Source of the DNA: Candidatus Solibacter sp.
GTDB lineage: Bacteria; Acidobacteriota; Terriglobia; Bryobacterales; Bryobacteraceae
DNA: 64,000 bases
Direction: 5' to 3'
Assembly: GCA_013822245.1 (NCBI GenBank)
Contig: PNKE01000011.1
Location: 62,001 to 126,000, forward strand
Shown: positions 11,854 to 21,456 of the stretch, piece by piece
Layout: each line of letters starts with the position of its first letter
Numbering within the stretch: the stretch's first letter is position 1
The notes under the pieces: generated by a model
Database searches by the model: none
Told to the model about the DNA's origin: nothing
Seen by the model: only the letters and a program-made list of their open reading frames with translations
Translations under genes and position numbers: made by a program

Positions 11854-13053
11854 CTAATTCGTGGTCAGGGCGACGGCCAGGCCGGTCACCAGCAGATTGA
11901 CGACGGCCGCCGGGAACAATGTCAGCCAGGCGAACCGCATGAGTTGGTCGTAACGGAATCGCGGCAGCGTGCCGCGGATCCAGATAAAAACGAAAATCAG
12001 AAGTCCTGTCTTGGCAGCGAACCAGAACAGCGGCACCAGCAGCGGCTTCAGGAACGGAACCAGGAACAGCCCGGCCAGCCCGAGCATCACCACGCCAAAC
12101 GCCGGGAACGTGAACCGGTCCCACATCCGCGCCTTCACCGCCTGTGCCCCGTGGAAAAACAGAATCAGCGCCGCGCCTAGGAACAGCGCAACAGGCGCGA
12201 AATCCGATCCATACTCCGCCGGCCACAGCGGATGCCATCCGCCCAGGAACAGCAGCGACGCCACACAGCAGATCGTCGTGATGCTGGCATACTCGGCGGT
12301 GAAAAACGCGGCGAACATCGTCGACGAATACTCCGTATGGAATCCCGCCACCAGTTCCGTTTCCGCTTCCGGCAAATCAAAAGGCACGCGGTTTGTTTCG
12401 GCGAACGCCGCGATCATGAACAGCAGGAAGCTGAAAGCCTGCGGTAACGGCCCGGCGAAGATGTTCCACTTCGGCAGGACGCCGAAGTAGAACCCCTCCT
12501 GCGCCGCCACGATCTCGCGGAAGCTCAGCGTGTTCACCAGCAGCAGCGGCGCCACGATCGCCAACGCCATCGGCAGCTCATAGCTCACCATCTGCGCCGA
12601 ACTGCGAAGACTGCCCATCAGCGAGTATTTCGAATTCGACGCCCAGCCGCCGATCACCATGCCGTACACGCCCAGCGACGACATCGCCAGCACCACCAGC
12701 ACCCCGATGTCGAGATCCGTCAACCCCATCTGCGTCTTGACGCCAAACACCTCCACCACCGGACCGAACGGGATCACCGCTATCGACACCAGCGCCAGCG
12801 CCACCGACAGGAACGGCGCCAGCAGGTAGTAAAACATGTTGACGTTGGCCGGGATCACACCCTCCTTCGTCACCAGCTTGATGAGGTCCGACAGAGGCTG
12901 CAGCAGCCCGTGCGGTCCCACCCGGTAAGGCCCGGGGCGCAATTGGATGTGGGCCAGCACCTTGCGCTCAATCCACACCAGGTACGCGCAGAAGGTCAGC
13001 AGCACCGCCGCCACCAGCCCGGTCTTGATCAGGGTCACGATATAAAAGTTCAT
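11854..13053 (-). CDS. nuoH: NADH-quinone oxidoreductase subunit H
   Basis: This 399-residue membrane subunit helps form the quinone chamber. Motifs include WIERKVLAHIQLRPGPYRVGPHGLLQPLSDLIK (residues 27-60) and FAETNRVPFDLPEAETELVAGFHTEYS (about 215-245), with the acidic quinone-side residues. It is about 50 residues longer than the E. coli form, the extra length being at the C-terminal helices. ATG at 13053 follows the nuoG stop after 31 bases. Confidence 0.96.
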   Translation of the reverse strand: MNFYIVTLIKTGLVAAVLLTFCAYLVWIERKVLAHIQLRPGPYRVGPHGLLQPLSDLIKLVTKEGVIPANVNMFYYLLAPFLSVALALVSIAVIPFGPVVEVFGVKTQMGLTDLDIGVLVVLAMSSLGVYGMVIGGWASNSKYSLMGSLRSSAQMVSYELPMALAIVAPLLLVNTLSFREIVAAQEGFYFGVLPKWNIFAGPLPQAFSFLLFMIAAFAETNRVPFDLPEAETELVAGFHTEYSSTMFAAFFTAEYASITTICCVASLLFLGGWHPLWPAEYGSDFAPVALFLGAALILFFHGAQAVKARMWDRFTFPAFGVVMLGLAGLFLVPFLKPLLVPLFWFAAKTGLLIFVFIWIRGTLPRFRYDQLMRFAWLTLFPAAVVNLLVTGLAVALTTN

Positions 13054-13084
13054 GACGTCATCCCGTGGTGCGCTCCCTGCGCCC

Positions 13085-15166
13085 CTACTCCTTGTACAAC
13101 TTCCCCGGGGCCTCCATGGCCGCGTTCAGCATCTTCGAATAGCGTCCCAGGCTGCCGGAAGTGAACAGCGTATCCTCGGCCGAGCGCACAAGCGAAGCGT
13201 CCGGCAATACACTCAGCCCGCCGTTGACAGGCTGCGTCGGCGCCGCCCCGCCCGTCACGATGATGGGCAACTGAACATTGTAGCCGCCCACCGTCCGGCG
13301 GATCTCTTCAAACACCTTCTCCGGCGCCCAGATGCCCAGATCCAGACCCATCTCCTTCGCCAGCAGGCCCATGATCTCCAGGTCCGTCTTCGTGCCCATC
13401 ACCTTGGCGCCGGCCTTCAGCCGCTGCACTTCGCCGCAAGTGTTGGTCACCGTGCCGTTCTTCTCATATGCCGATGCCGCCGGCAGCACCACGTCGGCCC
13501 GCCGCGCCGTCTCGGTCAGGAACAGTTCCTGCACCACGACGAAAGCGTCCTTCGAAGCCAGCCCCGCCGTCTCCAGCGGATTCGCCCCCACGGCCCAGAC
13601 CACATCCAGATCCGTCGCCGCCAGCATCTCCGGCAACGACAACCCGCGCTCGCCCGCGGCCTTGTAACCGGGGCCGTACTCGTGCGTCAGCCCCATGTCC
13701 CAGGCGCCGCGCGAATTCGAGTAGTCCATCAGGCAGACGTACTTCACTTCGACGCCCAGCGAGTCGCCGAACGCCACCAACTTCGCCACGTCCGCGCCCT
13801 TCACCGCGTCGCCATAAAGGATCACGACCGAGGCGTGCTTCGACAACTCCGCCCGCGACTGCTCCAGCGCGCCGATCTCTTCGCCCGCCCGCGCACGCAC
13901 GCTGCGGGCCGCGTAGCTGTCCTCGCGCACCGGGCCGCGGCTCACAACATACGTCGCCGACCCGTGGTGCCGGTGGTTGGCCCGCAACTGGAACGCCAGC
14001 AGCGGATGCTGCTGCGCCAGGTCCGCGCCCACAACCAGCGCCGCCTTCGCCGTATACAGGTCCGCCACCGTCGCCAGCGCGTCCCGCCTGCCTGAGAGCG
14101 CGTTCAGCAGCGACGCCACATCGCCTGACCGCCGGTGATCGACATTCGCGGTCCCCAGCCCCTGCCGCGCGAACTTCTGCAGGTAGTAGGCTTCCTCGTT
14201 CGTGGTCCGCGCCGAACCCACTACGCCAAACTTCCCGCGGCGCGCCTTCACCTCGGCAAACTTCTTCGCCACCAGCGACAGCGCCTCGCTCCACGACGCC
14301 TCCACCAACTGGCCGTCCTTGCGCACCAGCGGCGTCTGCAATCGTTCCTCGCTATGAACGAAGTCGTACCCAAACCGCCCCTTCGCGCAGAGGAACTCGC
14401 CATTGATGCCCGACTGGTCTCGATTGTTCGCCCGCATGATCTCGCCATTGCGGATCGACAACGTCGTCTTGCAGCCGTTCGAACAATGCGTGCAGATCGT
14501 GCCGACGTGGTTCATCTCCCACGGCCGCGATTTATAGCGATACGTCCCCGACGTCAGCGCGCCCACCGGGCACACGTCGATGCACATGCCGCATTCGTCG
14601 CATTCCAGGTGGTCGCCGTTTGACGGCGTGATCTCGGCCTGCACGCCTCGATGCGTCAGCCCCAGCGCGCCCACGCCCAGACCCTCATCGCACACCCGGA
14701 TGCAGCGGTAACAAAGAATGCAGCGTGCCGGATCGTAGTACACCATCGGCGACCACTGCTTTTCATTCGCATGGTGCTTGATCTCGGTGAACCGGCTCTC
14801 ACCCGCGCCGTAACGGAACACCATGTCCTGCAGCTCGCACTCCCCGCCCTTGTCGCACACGGGACAATCCAGCGGATGGTTCGTCAGCAGAAACTCGAGC
14901 GTCGACTTGCGCGCCTCGACAACCTTCGGGCTGTCGGTCATCACCACCATGCCCTCGGCCGCCGGCAGCGTGCAGCCCGGTTGCAGCTTCGGCATCTTCT
15001 CCACTTCCACCAGGCACATCCGGCAGGCGGCCTGCAGCGAGTAGCCTTCGTAGTAGCAGAATGCCGGAATCTCGATGCCGACCTTCTTGGCCGCCTCGAT
15101 CACGAGCGTGCCTTTCTCGGCCGTGGTCTGCTTGCCGTCGATCGTGAGTGTCACCAGTTCGGCCAT
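13085..15166 (-). CDS. nuoG: NADH-quinone oxidoreductase subunit G
   Basis: The 693-residue iron-sulfur subunit starts at ATG 15166 with AGGGGA upstream; a longer frame to 15271 overlaps nuoF and is rejected. N-terminal [2Fe-2S] cysteines appear in FCYYEGYSLQAACRMC. HPLDCPVCDKGGECELQD is the His-Cys3 [4Fe-4S] site, and CILCYRCIRVC with CDECGMCIDVCPVGA gives two further centres. CTHCSNGC followed by CAKG (about residues 223-255) is the extra N7-type cluster site found in some bacteria. The molybdopterin-fold C-terminal part is short compared with E. coli (908) and near Thermus (783). Confidence 0.95.
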   Translation of the reverse strand: MAELVTLTIDGKQTTAEKGTLVIEAAKKVGIEIPAFCYYEGYSLQAACRMCLVEVEKMPKLQPGCTLPAAEGMVVMTDSPKVVEARKSTLEFLLTNHPLDCPVCDKGGECELQDMVFRYGAGESRFTEIKHHANEKQWSPMVYYDPARCILCYRCIRVCDEGLGVGALGLTHRGVQAEITPSNGDHLECDECGMCIDVCPVGALTSGTYRYKSRPWEMNHVGTICTHCSNGCKTTLSIRNGEIMRANNRDQSGINGEFLCAKGRFGYDFVHSEERLQTPLVRKDGQLVEASWSEALSLVAKKFAEVKARRGKFGVVGSARTTNEEAYYLQKFARQGLGTANVDHRRSGDVASLLNALSGRRDALATVADLYTAKAALVVGADLAQQHPLLAFQLRANHRHHGSATYVVSRGPVREDSYAARSVRARAGEEIGALEQSRAELSKHASVVILYGDAVKGADVAKLVAFGDSLGVEVKYVCLMDYSNSRGAWDMGLTHEYGPGYKAAGERGLSLPEMLAATDLDVVWAVGANPLETAGLASKDAFVVVQELFLTETARRADVVLPAASAYEKNGTVTNTCGEVQRLKAGAKVMGTKTDLEIMGLLAKEMGLDLGIWAPEKVFEEIRRTVGGYNVQLPIIVTGGAAPTQPVNGGLSVLPDASLVRSAEDTLFTSGSLGRYSKMLNAAMEAPGKLYKE

Positions 15167-15176
15167 GAATCCCCTC

Positions 15177-16499
15177 TCATAACACCACCAGCGGCTGCGT
15201 ACCCGGCGCCGGAACGAAGACCTCCGCCGAGCCGATCTTCGCCTCAAACTCGTGCCTGAACTTGCGCACAATCGACATCGCCGGCATCGCCGCCGCGTCG
15301 CCCAGCGCGCAGAACGTCCGGCCGAACATGCTCGTCGCCAGCTGGTCGATCATGTCGATGTCGCGCGTCATGCCCGCGCCTTCATCCAGCCGCGCCAGGA
15401 TCTTCGCCAGCCACGCCGTGCCCTCGCGGCACGGGATGCACCAGCCGCAGCTCTCATGCGCGTAGAACTTCATCACCCGCGCCAGCAGCTTCACCATGTC
15501 GGTGGTCTCGTCGCAGATCATCGTCGCGCCCGATCCCAGCATCGACCCCGCCTTGGCCAGCGAATCGTAATCCGCCGGAATGTCGATCTCGTCGGCTGTC
15601 AGGATCGGTGACGAACTGCCGCCCGGAATCACCGCCTTCAGCTTCCGGCCCTTCCATACCCCGCCGCCGATCTCCTCGATCAACCGCTTCATATTGAAGC
15701 CCAGCGGCACTTCATACACGCCCGGGTTGTTGATGTGGCCCGACAGGCACACCAGCCGCGTCCCGCCGTTTTTCGGCGTGCCCAGCGCGTGATACCAGTC
15801 GCCGCCGTTCAGCAGGATGTCCGGCACCGCGCAGAACGTCTCCACGTTGTTCACCGTCGTCGGGCACTGGAACGCCCCCACCGTCGCCGGAAACGGCGGC
15901 TTCAATCTCGGATTGCCCCTCTTGCCTTCCAACGACTCCAGCAGCGCCGACTCCTCGCCGCACTCATACGATCCCGCGCCCGTGTGCGTCGACAGGTGGA
16001 ACGTCATCCCGCTGCCCAGGATGTTCTCGCCCAGATAGCCCCGCTCGTAAGCCTGCTCGATCGCCTTGTCCAGGATGTCGATGTGGAACCGGTACTCGCC
16101 GCGGATGTAAACCCAGCCCCGCTCGGCGCCGATCGCCCGCGCGCAGATCAGGCAGCCCTCGATCAGCCGGTGCGGATCGTGCTCCATCAGCACCCGGTCC
16201 TTGCACGTACCCGGCTCGCCCTCGTCGCCGTTGACCACGACATACTTCGGCTTCGACGACTTCCTGTCGACAAAGCTCCACTTGAGTCCCGCCGGGAAGC
16301 CCGCCCCGCCGCGCCCGCGCAGCGACGACTTCTTCACCTCATCGATGATCTCGTCCGGCGGCATCCCGAGCGCCTTGCGGAAGCCCTCATAGCCCTGCTT
16401 CGCGACGAATTCGTCAACCCAGATCGGATCCCGCTGCGGGTATTCAAACCGGCGTGTCAGTACCCTTGTTTCGAGCGGATGCGGTTGGTTCAGTAGCAT
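15177..16499 (-). CDS. nuoF: NADH-quinone oxidoreductase subunit F
   Basis: The 440-residue NADH- and FMN-binding subunit of the peripheral arm. GRGGAGFPAGLKW (residues 62-74) is the NADH/FMN glycine loop, NGDEGEPGTCKDR follows near 95, and the [4Fe-4S] site is ESCGWCIPC plus TFCALGD (about 355-405). ATG at 16499 lies 12 bases after the nuoE stop. Normal length. Confidence 0.97.
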   Translation of the reverse strand: MLLNQPHPLETRVLTRRFEYPQRDPIWVDEFVAKQGYEGFRKALGMPPDEIIDEVKKSSLRGRGGAGFPAGLKWSFVDRKSSKPKYVVVNGDEGEPGTCKDRVLMEHDPHRLIEGCLICARAIGAERGWVYIRGEYRFHIDILDKAIEQAYERGYLGENILGSGMTFHLSTHTGAGSYECGEESALLESLEGKRGNPRLKPPFPATVGAFQCPTTVNNVETFCAVPDILLNGGDWYHALGTPKNGGTRLVCLSGHINNPGVYEVPLGFNMKRLIEEIGGGVWKGRKLKAVIPGGSSSPILTADEIDIPADYDSLAKAGSMLGSGATMICDETTDMVKLLARVMKFYAHESCGWCIPCREGTAWLAKILARLDEGAGMTRDIDMIDQLATSMFGRTFCALGDAAAMPAMSIVRKFRHEFEAKIGSAEVFVPAPGTQPLVVL

Positions 16500-16511
16500 C
16501 GTGTCCTGATC

Positions 16512-16994
16512 CTATTGCTTCGTGCGAAGCCCATCGATGAGTTCATCGAGCGACTCCGGCGTCACGTTGAAGTGAAAGTCGTAATTCACCAGAATCGCCG
16601 GCGCCCACGAACACGCCCCGATACATTCCACTTCTTCCAGCGAAATGCTGCCGTCCGCCGTCGTCTGCTTGTTGCCGATGCCCAGCTTGCCGCGGGCGTG
16701 CTCCCAAAGCTCCTCGCCCCCGCGCAGCATGCAGCTCACGTTCGTGCAGATCTGCACGTGGCGCCGGCCCCGCTTCTCGCGGTGCAGCATCGTGTAGTAG
16801 CCGAGGACCTCCTCGATCTCCACCCGCTTCACCGACAGCCGCTTCGACACCTCGTCAATCAGCTCATCCGTGATCTGGCCAATGTCGTCCTGCGCGTACA
16901 GCAGCATCGGGATCAGCGCCCCCTTCTGCCTGCCCGGCGGGTAGTTGCCGATCATCTTCGCGAATCGCGCTTCGAGTTCCTGTGAAAAAGTCAT
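16512..16994 (-). CDS. nuoE: NADH-quinone oxidoreductase subunit E
   Basis: The 160-residue thioredoxin-like [2Fe-2S] subunit. Cysteines for the cluster are in CTNVSC (about residues 83-88) and ECIGAC (about 123-128). It pairs with NuoF in the NADH dehydrogenase module. ATG at 16994 lies 18 bases after the nuoD stop. Confidence 0.96.
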   Translation of the reverse strand: MTFSQELEARFAKMIGNYPPGRQKGALIPMLLYAQDDIGQITDELIDEVSKRLSVKRVEIEEVLGYYTMLHREKRGRRHVQICTNVSCMLRGGEELWEHARGKLGIGNKQTTADGSISLEEVECIGACSWAPAILVNYDFHFNVTPESLDELIDGLRTKQ

Positions 16995-17012
16995 TGCCGT
17001 GATCCGTTTCGC

Positions 17013-18206
17013 CTACCGGTCGACGTCGCCCAGCACAAAGTCCATCGAACCCAGCGAGGCGATCGAGTCCGATATCAGGCTGCCCTCGAACATCGCCGTC
17101 AGCGACTGCAAATTCCCGAAGCTCGGCGTCCGCATGAACACCCGCAACGGCTTCGACGTCCCGTCGCTGACCACATAGAAACCGATCTCGCCCCGCGGAC
17201 TCTCCACCGGTACATACGCCTCGCCCGCCGGCACCCGGAACCCCTCGGTCACGATCTTGAAGTGGTAGATCAGCGCCTCCATCTGCGTCTTCATCTTTTC
17301 CCGGTCCGGCAACACCACCTTCGGCGCATCGGCCTTGAACGGCCCCTCCGGCATGCCGTCCATCGCCTGCAGCGCGATCTTCAGGCTCTCCCGCATCTCG
17401 CGCATCCGCACCAGGTACCGCGCATACACGTCGCCCTCTATCTCGGTCGGAATGTCGAAGTCGAACTTCTCATACGACGAATACGGCTCCGATTTCCGGA
17501 TGTCCCACTTCATCCCCGCCGCGCGGATCATCGGACCCGTCACGCCCAGCGCCAGCAGCTTTTCCAGCCCAACCTTGCCCACCCCGCGCGTGCGGTTCAC
17601 GAAAATCGGATTCGTCTTCAGCAGGTCCTCGTACTGGTCGATCTTCGACGGCAGCCCCTTCAGAAACCCGCCCACCGCCCTCTCCCATCCCAGCGGCGGC
17701 TCCAGCGCCAGCCCGCCGATGCGGATGTAGGACGTCATCAGCCGCTGGCCCGAGAACATTTCGAACAGCTTCAGAATCTCCTCGCGCTCCCGGAAGCAGT
17801 AGAAAAACACCGTCATCGCGCCCAGATCCAGCGCGTGCGTGCCCAGCCACACCAGGTGCGAATTGATGCGCGTGATTTCGTTCAGCAACACACGCATCCA
17901 CTGCGCCTTCGCCGGAATCTCCACGCCCAGCATCTTCTCCACCGGCAGACAGTACGCCAGGTTGTTCGACAGGTTCGCCAGGTAATCCATCCGGTCGGTC
18001 AGCGTCACCACCTGCTGCCACCCCAGCGCCTCGGCCTGCTTCTCGATCCCCGTGTGCAGGAAACCGATATCCGGCTTCGCCGTGAGAATCGTCTCGCCGT
18101 CCAACTCCAACAGTATTCGCAACACTCCGTGCGTCGACGGGTGCTGCGGACCCATATTCAGGGTCATCTTGCGTGTTGACGCCGCCGGTGTTTCCTGGAC
18201 GCTCAT
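17013..18206 (-). CDS. nuoD: NADH-quinone oxidoreductase subunit D
   Basis: The 397-residue 49-kDa-type subunit lines the quinone pocket. LNMGPQHPSTHGVLR (about residues 16-30) contains the His of the quinone headgroup site, and SPRGEIGFYVVSDG lies near 345. C-terminus SMDFVLGDVDR is typical. The normal partner NuoB, which faces this pocket with cluster N2, is not encoded next to it. Starts 22 bases after nuoC. Confidence 0.97.
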   Translation of the reverse strand: MSVQETPAASTRKMTLNMGPQHPSTHGVLRILLELDGETILTAKPDIGFLHTGIEKQAEALGWQQVVTLTDRMDYLANLSNNLAYCLPVEKMLGVEIPAKAQWMRVLLNEITRINSHLVWLGTHALDLGAMTVFFYCFREREEILKLFEMFSGQRLMTSYIRIGGLALEPPLGWERAVGGFLKGLPSKIDQYEDLLKTNPIFVNRTRGVGKVGLEKLLALGVTGPMIRAAGMKWDIRKSEPYSSYEKFDFDIPTEIEGDVYARYLVRMREMRESLKIALQAMDGMPEGPFKADAPKVVLPDREKMKTQMEALIYHFKIVTEGFRVPAGEAYVPVESPRGEIGFYVVSDGTSKPLRVFMRTPSFGNLQSLTAMFEGSLISDSIASLGSMDFVLGDVDR

Positions 18207-18228
18207 CTCGTTCTCCGCTTCCGCCGCC

Positions 18229-18717
18229 CTACTCGCCCTGATAACTGTACTTGTGCCCGTGCGTCGGAAAATCCCTCCGCAACGGGTGGCCTTCCCATCC
18301 CTCCGGCATCATGATCCGCCGTAGATCCGGATGTTTGTTGAACCACACCCCGAACAGGTCGAATGCCTCCCGCTCATACCAGTCCGCGCCCGCCCAAACC
18401 GAAGTCACGCTCTCGACATCAGCCATGTCGCCCTGCAACGCCACCTTCAGCTTCAGCCGTTCGTTCCGGCTCACCGAATGCAGCAGGTAAACCACTTCGA
18501 ACCGCGGTTCGATCGGATACCGGTCCACCACCGTCACGCCAGAGAGGCGCTCAAAACCCCGCGCGTCCCGCAGAAACCGGCAGACCTCCGCAATCTTCTC
18601 CCGCCGGATCCACAGCAGCGATTCCCCGTGGCTCAACTCCCCGCCCGTAATCGCCGCCGCATCCAGCCTCTCCAGGCTAACGGCCGTCTCGTTCCCCGCC
18701 AGAGTCTCAGGCAGCAT
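18229..18717 (-). CDS. nuoC: NADH-quinone oxidoreductase subunit C
   Basis: The 162-residue 30-kDa-type subunit has the family signature from about 110: YEREAFDLFGVWF followed by NKHPDLRRIMMPEGWEGHPLRRD. Start chosen at ATG 18717 (MLPETLAGNE), which overlaps the nuoA stop by 11 bases; the upstream extension to 18762 lies inside nuoA. It follows nuoA directly, so nuoB, which usually stands here, is missing. NuoC is not fused to NuoD. Confidence 0.95.
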   Translation of the reverse strand: MLPETLAGNETAVSLERLDAAAITGGELSHGESLLWIRREKIAEVCRFLRDARGFERLSGVTVVDRYPIEPRFEVVYLLHSVSRNERLKLKVALQGDMADVESVTSVWAGADWYEREAFDLFGVWFNKHPDLRRIMMPEGWEGHPLRRDFPTHGHKYSYQGE

Positions 18718-19126
18718 CCTTGATCCTCCCCTCTCCCTCTTCCCGGTGCTCCCGCTCGACATTCCAGTCCAGCACGCCCTTCTTCCACACGAAGAACAGC
18801 CCGCACATCACCAGCCCGATGAAGATCGTCATCTCCACGAAGGCGAGCATCTTCAACTCACGGAACACCACCGCCCACGGATACAGGAAAATCGCTTCGA
18901 TGTCGAAAAGAATGAACAGCATCGCCACCAGGTAAAACTTCACGCTGAAGCGTTCCCTCGCCGATCCCACCGGCGTCATGCCGCACTCGTACGGCATGTC
19001 CTTCACCTTATTCTTCAGCCGCTTGCCCAACAGCACGCCCAGCGCCACCAGCGCCGCCGCAACCACAATCGCCAGATTCACCTGGATCAGCAATGGGAAG
19101 TAGGAGTCAATGACGGATGTAGGCAT
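18707..19126 (-). CDS. nuoA: NADH-quinone oxidoreductase subunit A
   Basis: The 139-residue membrane subunit has three helices. MPYECGMTPVGSARERFSVKFY (about residues 44-65) is the conserved loop near the quinone channel, followed by FILFDIEAIFLYPWAV. First gene of the operon; ATG at 19126, about 35 bases downstream of a strong -10 box. Normal length. Confidence 0.97.
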   Translation of the reverse strand: MPTSVIDSYFPLLIQVNLAIVVAAALVALGVLLGKRLKNKVKDMPYECGMTPVGSARERFSVKFYLVAMLFILFDIEAIFLYPWAVVFRELKMLAFVEMTIFIGLVMCGLFFVWKKGVLDWNVEREHREEGEGRIKDAA

Positions 19127-19160
19127 GGTCTTGCCGAAGGCCCCCCTTGGACAACTTTTT

Positions 19161-19190
19161 ACTATAATGAGCCTTGCGAGAGGGTGTCAA
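19161..19190 (-). promoter_or_regulatory. sigma70-type promoter of the nuo operon
   Basis: On the minus strand TTGACA (revcomp of 19185-19190) and TATAGT (revcomp of 19161-19166) are separated by 18 bases. Both hexamers are near consensus. Transcription would start near 19154, giving a leader of about 27 bases before nuoA. A TATAAT also reads on the plus strand at 19163-19168 and could serve thiS. Confidence 0.7.
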
Positions 19191-19217
19191 ACCGGCCCGC
19201 CTAAGTCTTTACTTTTC

Positions 19218-19424
19218 ATGGTTATAAAAATCACTGTCAATGGTTCTCCTCAGGATGCTCCGCAAGGCCTCCGCCTCCCCGCCCTGCTCGAACTCATCGG
19301 CATCGACTCTGCCCGCGTCGCCATCGAACTCAACCGCCGCATCGTCCGCAAATCAGATTGGCCCTCCACTACTATTCAGGATGGCGATTCCATCGAAGTC
19401 GTCACATTTGTTGGCGGCGGTTGA
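19218..19424 (+). CDS. thiS: sulfur carrier protein ThiS
   Basis: The 68-residue ubiquitin-like protein is activated at its C-terminal Gly-Gly and carries sulfur for thiazole formation in thiamine synthesis. It begins MVIKITVNGSPQ and ends VVTFVGGG, with the typical core ELNRRIVRKSDWPSTTIQDGD. ATG at 19218 is chosen because it starts the first beta strand of the fold; the frame runs upstream but overlaps nuoA. No other thi gene lies in the window. No TPP-riboswitch-like leader was recognised in the short space upstream. Divergent from nuoA; rlmN follows after 39 bases. Confidence 0.88.
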   Translation: MVIKITVNGSPQDAPQGLRLPALLELIGIDSARVAIELNRRIVRKSDWPSTTIQDGDSIEVVTFVGGG

Positions 19425-19450
19425 GCCGCTTTCTTCAACCTGCCCTCCGC

Positions 19451-19456
19451 TAGACT
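19451..19456 (+). promoter_or_regulatory. possible -10 box of rlmN
   Basis: TAGACT ends seven bases before the rlmN ATG. No matching -35 box at normal spacing. One of several such boxes near start codons in this window. Confidence 0.3.
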
Positions 19457-19463
19457 GAAACTG

Positions 19464-20519
19464 ATGCTCCCCCTCCTGGGCCTTGACGAGTCCGACATCT
19501 CCGCCCTGCTCGGGCCCGCCGCGCCCCGTTACCGCGCCCGGCAGATCTACGAGGCCATCTACAAGCACCGCAACCTCCACCTCGCCTCCGCCACCGCCCT
19601 CCCCAAGCACCTCCGCCAATCCCTCGCCCGCACACACACCCCCGGTTGGCCGTCCATCGCCTCCCGCTACCAGTCCGCCGACGGCGCCCGCCGCTATCTG
19701 CTCTCCCTCGGCGATGCCAAAACCGTCGAAGCCGTCTTCATGCCCGAAGAAGCCCGCGACACCCTCTGCATCTCGTCCCAGGTCGGCTGCCCCGTCGATT
19801 GCCGCTTCTGCCTCACCGCCCTCATGGGTCTCGAACGCAATCTCACCGCCGGCGAAATCGTCGGACAGGTCATGACGCTCGCTCAGGACAATGGCCTCTG
19901 GGCCGGCCGGACACGCATCAACATCGTCATGATGGGCCAGGGCGAGCCGTTCCTCAACCTCCCCAACGTCCTCAAAGCCGCCCGCCTGCTCTGCGATCCC
20001 AACGGCCTCAATATCTCGCCCCGCCGCATCACCGTCTCGACTTCCGGCATCACCCCTCGCCTCGCCGAATTCGCCGCCGCCCATCCCCGCCCCAAACTCG
20101 CCATCTCCCTCAACGCCTCCACCGAGGATCAGCGCCGCGAACTCATGCCCATCACCGGCAAATACCACCTCAAGGATCTGATCCACGCCTGCCGCGCCTA
20201 CCCCTTGCGCCCCTGGGAACGCCTGACCTTTGAATACGTCCTGCTCAAGGACGTCAACGATTCCGATGCCGACGCCCGCCGCGTCGCCGGCTTGCTCGCT
20301 CAACTCCGCGCCAAGGTCAACCTCATCGCCCTCAACCCCGGCCCCGGCATCCCTTACAATTGCCCTGACCCCGCCCGCGTCGCCGCCTTTCAAGCCATCG
20401 TCCGCCGCTCGCTGCCCTGCTTCATTCGCCGCCCCCGCGGCCTCGATATCTTCGCCGCCTGCGGACAGCTCAAACGCATGGAGTCCGCCCCCGCCCCGCT
20501 CGTCGATCTGAATCCCTGA
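19464..20519 (+). CDS. rlmN: 23S rRNA (adenine2503-C2)-methyltransferase, radical SAM
   Basis: The 351-residue enzyme methylates C2 of A2503 in 23S rRNA and A37 in some tRNAs. The radical-SAM cluster cysteines are C109, C113 and C116 (CPVDCRFC). C102, seven residues before the first, matches the catalytic Cys of E. coli RlmN, and C333 near the C-terminus (FAACGQL) matches the Cys that carries the methyl group. Other family blocks include [12 protein letters not shown] and the Asn of ISLNAST. All catalytic residues are present. Third codon positions are almost entirely C. Convergent with the LysR gene, 3 bases apart. Confidence 0.96.
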   Translation: MLPLLGLDESDISALLGPAAPRYRARQIYEAIYKHRNLHLASATALPKHLRQSLARTHTPGWPSIASRYQSADGARRYLLSLGDAKTVEAVFMPEEARDTLCISSQVGCPVDCRFCLTALMGLERNLTAGEIVGQVMTLAQDNGLWAGRTRINIVMMGQGEPFLNLPNVLKAARLLCDPNGLNISPRRITVSTSGITPRLAEFAAAHPRPKLAISLNASTEDQRRELMPITGKYHLKDLIHACRAYPLRPWERLTFEYVLLKDVNDSDADARRVAGLLAQLRAKVNLIALNPGPGIPYNCPDPARVAAFQAIVRRSLPCFIRRPRGLDIFAACGQLKRMESAPAPLVDLNP

Positions 20520-20522
20520 TCC

Positions 20523-21404
20523 TCAGGCCGCCGGATGCCGCAGCATGTCCAAAAACACCTGTGCCGCCCTCTGGAAACTCCGCCGCCGCCGGTGAATAAT
20601 CCCCAACGGCCTGAACAATGGCGTGCTCAGCGAAATCGTCTTCAGCCGCCCTTCCGCCACGTCAGTCTCAAGCATCGGCGCCGGCAGAATGCTCACGGCC
20701 GACCCCATCCGCAGCGCCTCCTTCATGCTCTGGATGTTGTCGAACCGCATCACCACCTGCACCTTCACGCCGTGCTCTTTCAGGAACCGCTCAATGTCCC
20801 GGCTGATCGGCAGATCCTCATCGAATGCGATGAACTCAATCCCGTCAAGCTCGCCCGGCGTCAGCGATTTGCGCCCGCTCAACCCATGTGTTGCCCCGCA
20901 TGCCACCACCATCTCTTCGTTCCGCCACGGCAGCGCAACCACATCCCGCGTCGCCTCCGGATAGCTCACCAGACCCAGATCCACCCTGTCGTCCGCCACC
21001 GCCTGATACACCTTCTCCGGCCTCAAATACGCCACCTCAAGCTGCGCCGACGGTAACCGCCGGTGAAACTCCTTCTCCAGCTTCGACATCTCCGATAACC
21101 CCACCGAATAGATCGCCGCAATCCTCAGCGCCCCCCCGGCGCTGCCCCTGATCTCTTCCAACTCCGCATCGAACTGCTGCTGCCGCCTCAGCACGTCCCG
21201 TCCAAACTCGTACAACGCCTTGCCCGCCGGCAATACATCCAGCGGCCGCCGCGACCTGTCCAGCAGTTGCGTCCCCAATACTCGCTCAAGTTCCTGTACC
21301 GTCTGGCTCGCCGCCGATTGCGTCACCCCGTTCAACGCCGCCCCCCGGCTGATGCTCCGGTTCTGCACGATATCCCTGAACAGTTGTAATTGCGAGAGAT
21401 CCAC
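20523..21404 (-). CDS. LysR-family regulator, probably of gltBD
   Basis: The 293-residue protein has the N-terminal winged HTH of LysR regulators (MDLSQLQLFRDIV ... SISRGAALNGVTQSAASQTVQELE, residues 1-42) and a substrate-binding domain (about 90-290). The GTG start at 21404 fits the usual first residues of the family. It is divergent from gltB with 87 bases between them; Bacillus GltC, also LysR type, has the same arrangement with its glutamate synthase genes. Control of gltBD is inferred from that layout and from the dyad at 21416-21433, not shown. Confidence 0.87.
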   Translation of the reverse strand: MDLSQLQLFRDIVQNRSISRGAALNGVTQSAASQTVQELERVLGTQLLDRSRRPLDVLPAGKALYEFGRDVLRRQQQFDAELEEIRGSAGGALRIAAIYSVGLSEMSKLEKEFHRRLPSAQLEVAYLRPEKVYQAVADDRVDLGLVSYPEATRDVVALPWRNEEMVVACGATHGLSGRKSLTPGELDGIEFIAFDEDLPISRDIERFLKEHGVKVQVVMRFDNIQSMKEALRMGSAVSILPAPMLETDVAEGRLKTISLSTPLFRPLGIIHRRRRSFQRAAQVFLDMLRHPAA

Positions 21405-21415
21405 AAATGTATCCT

Positions 21416-21433
21416 ATCATAAGCCAACCTGAT
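21416..21433. promoter_or_regulatory. candidate LysR-type operator
   Basis: The inverted repeat ATCA-N10-TGAT (21416-21419 and 21430-21433) is centred about 67 bases before the predicted gltB transcription start, where LysR-type recognition sites usually lie. It is just in front of the LysR gene, so it could also serve autoregulation. Confidence 0.45.
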
Positions 21434-21456
21434 GTGCCAGTCGCTCTATATTCACT

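Noticed and set aside
15167-15271. Longer N-terminus for NuoG
   Set aside because: The Arg-rich extension overlaps nuoF and is out of keeping with the family; the ATG at 15166 has a good ribosome site and begins the ferredoxin fold.
19127-19217. Possible TPP riboswitch before thiS
   Set aside because: The gap is only about 90 bases, also holds the nuo promoter, and I could not see the conserved THI-box segments.
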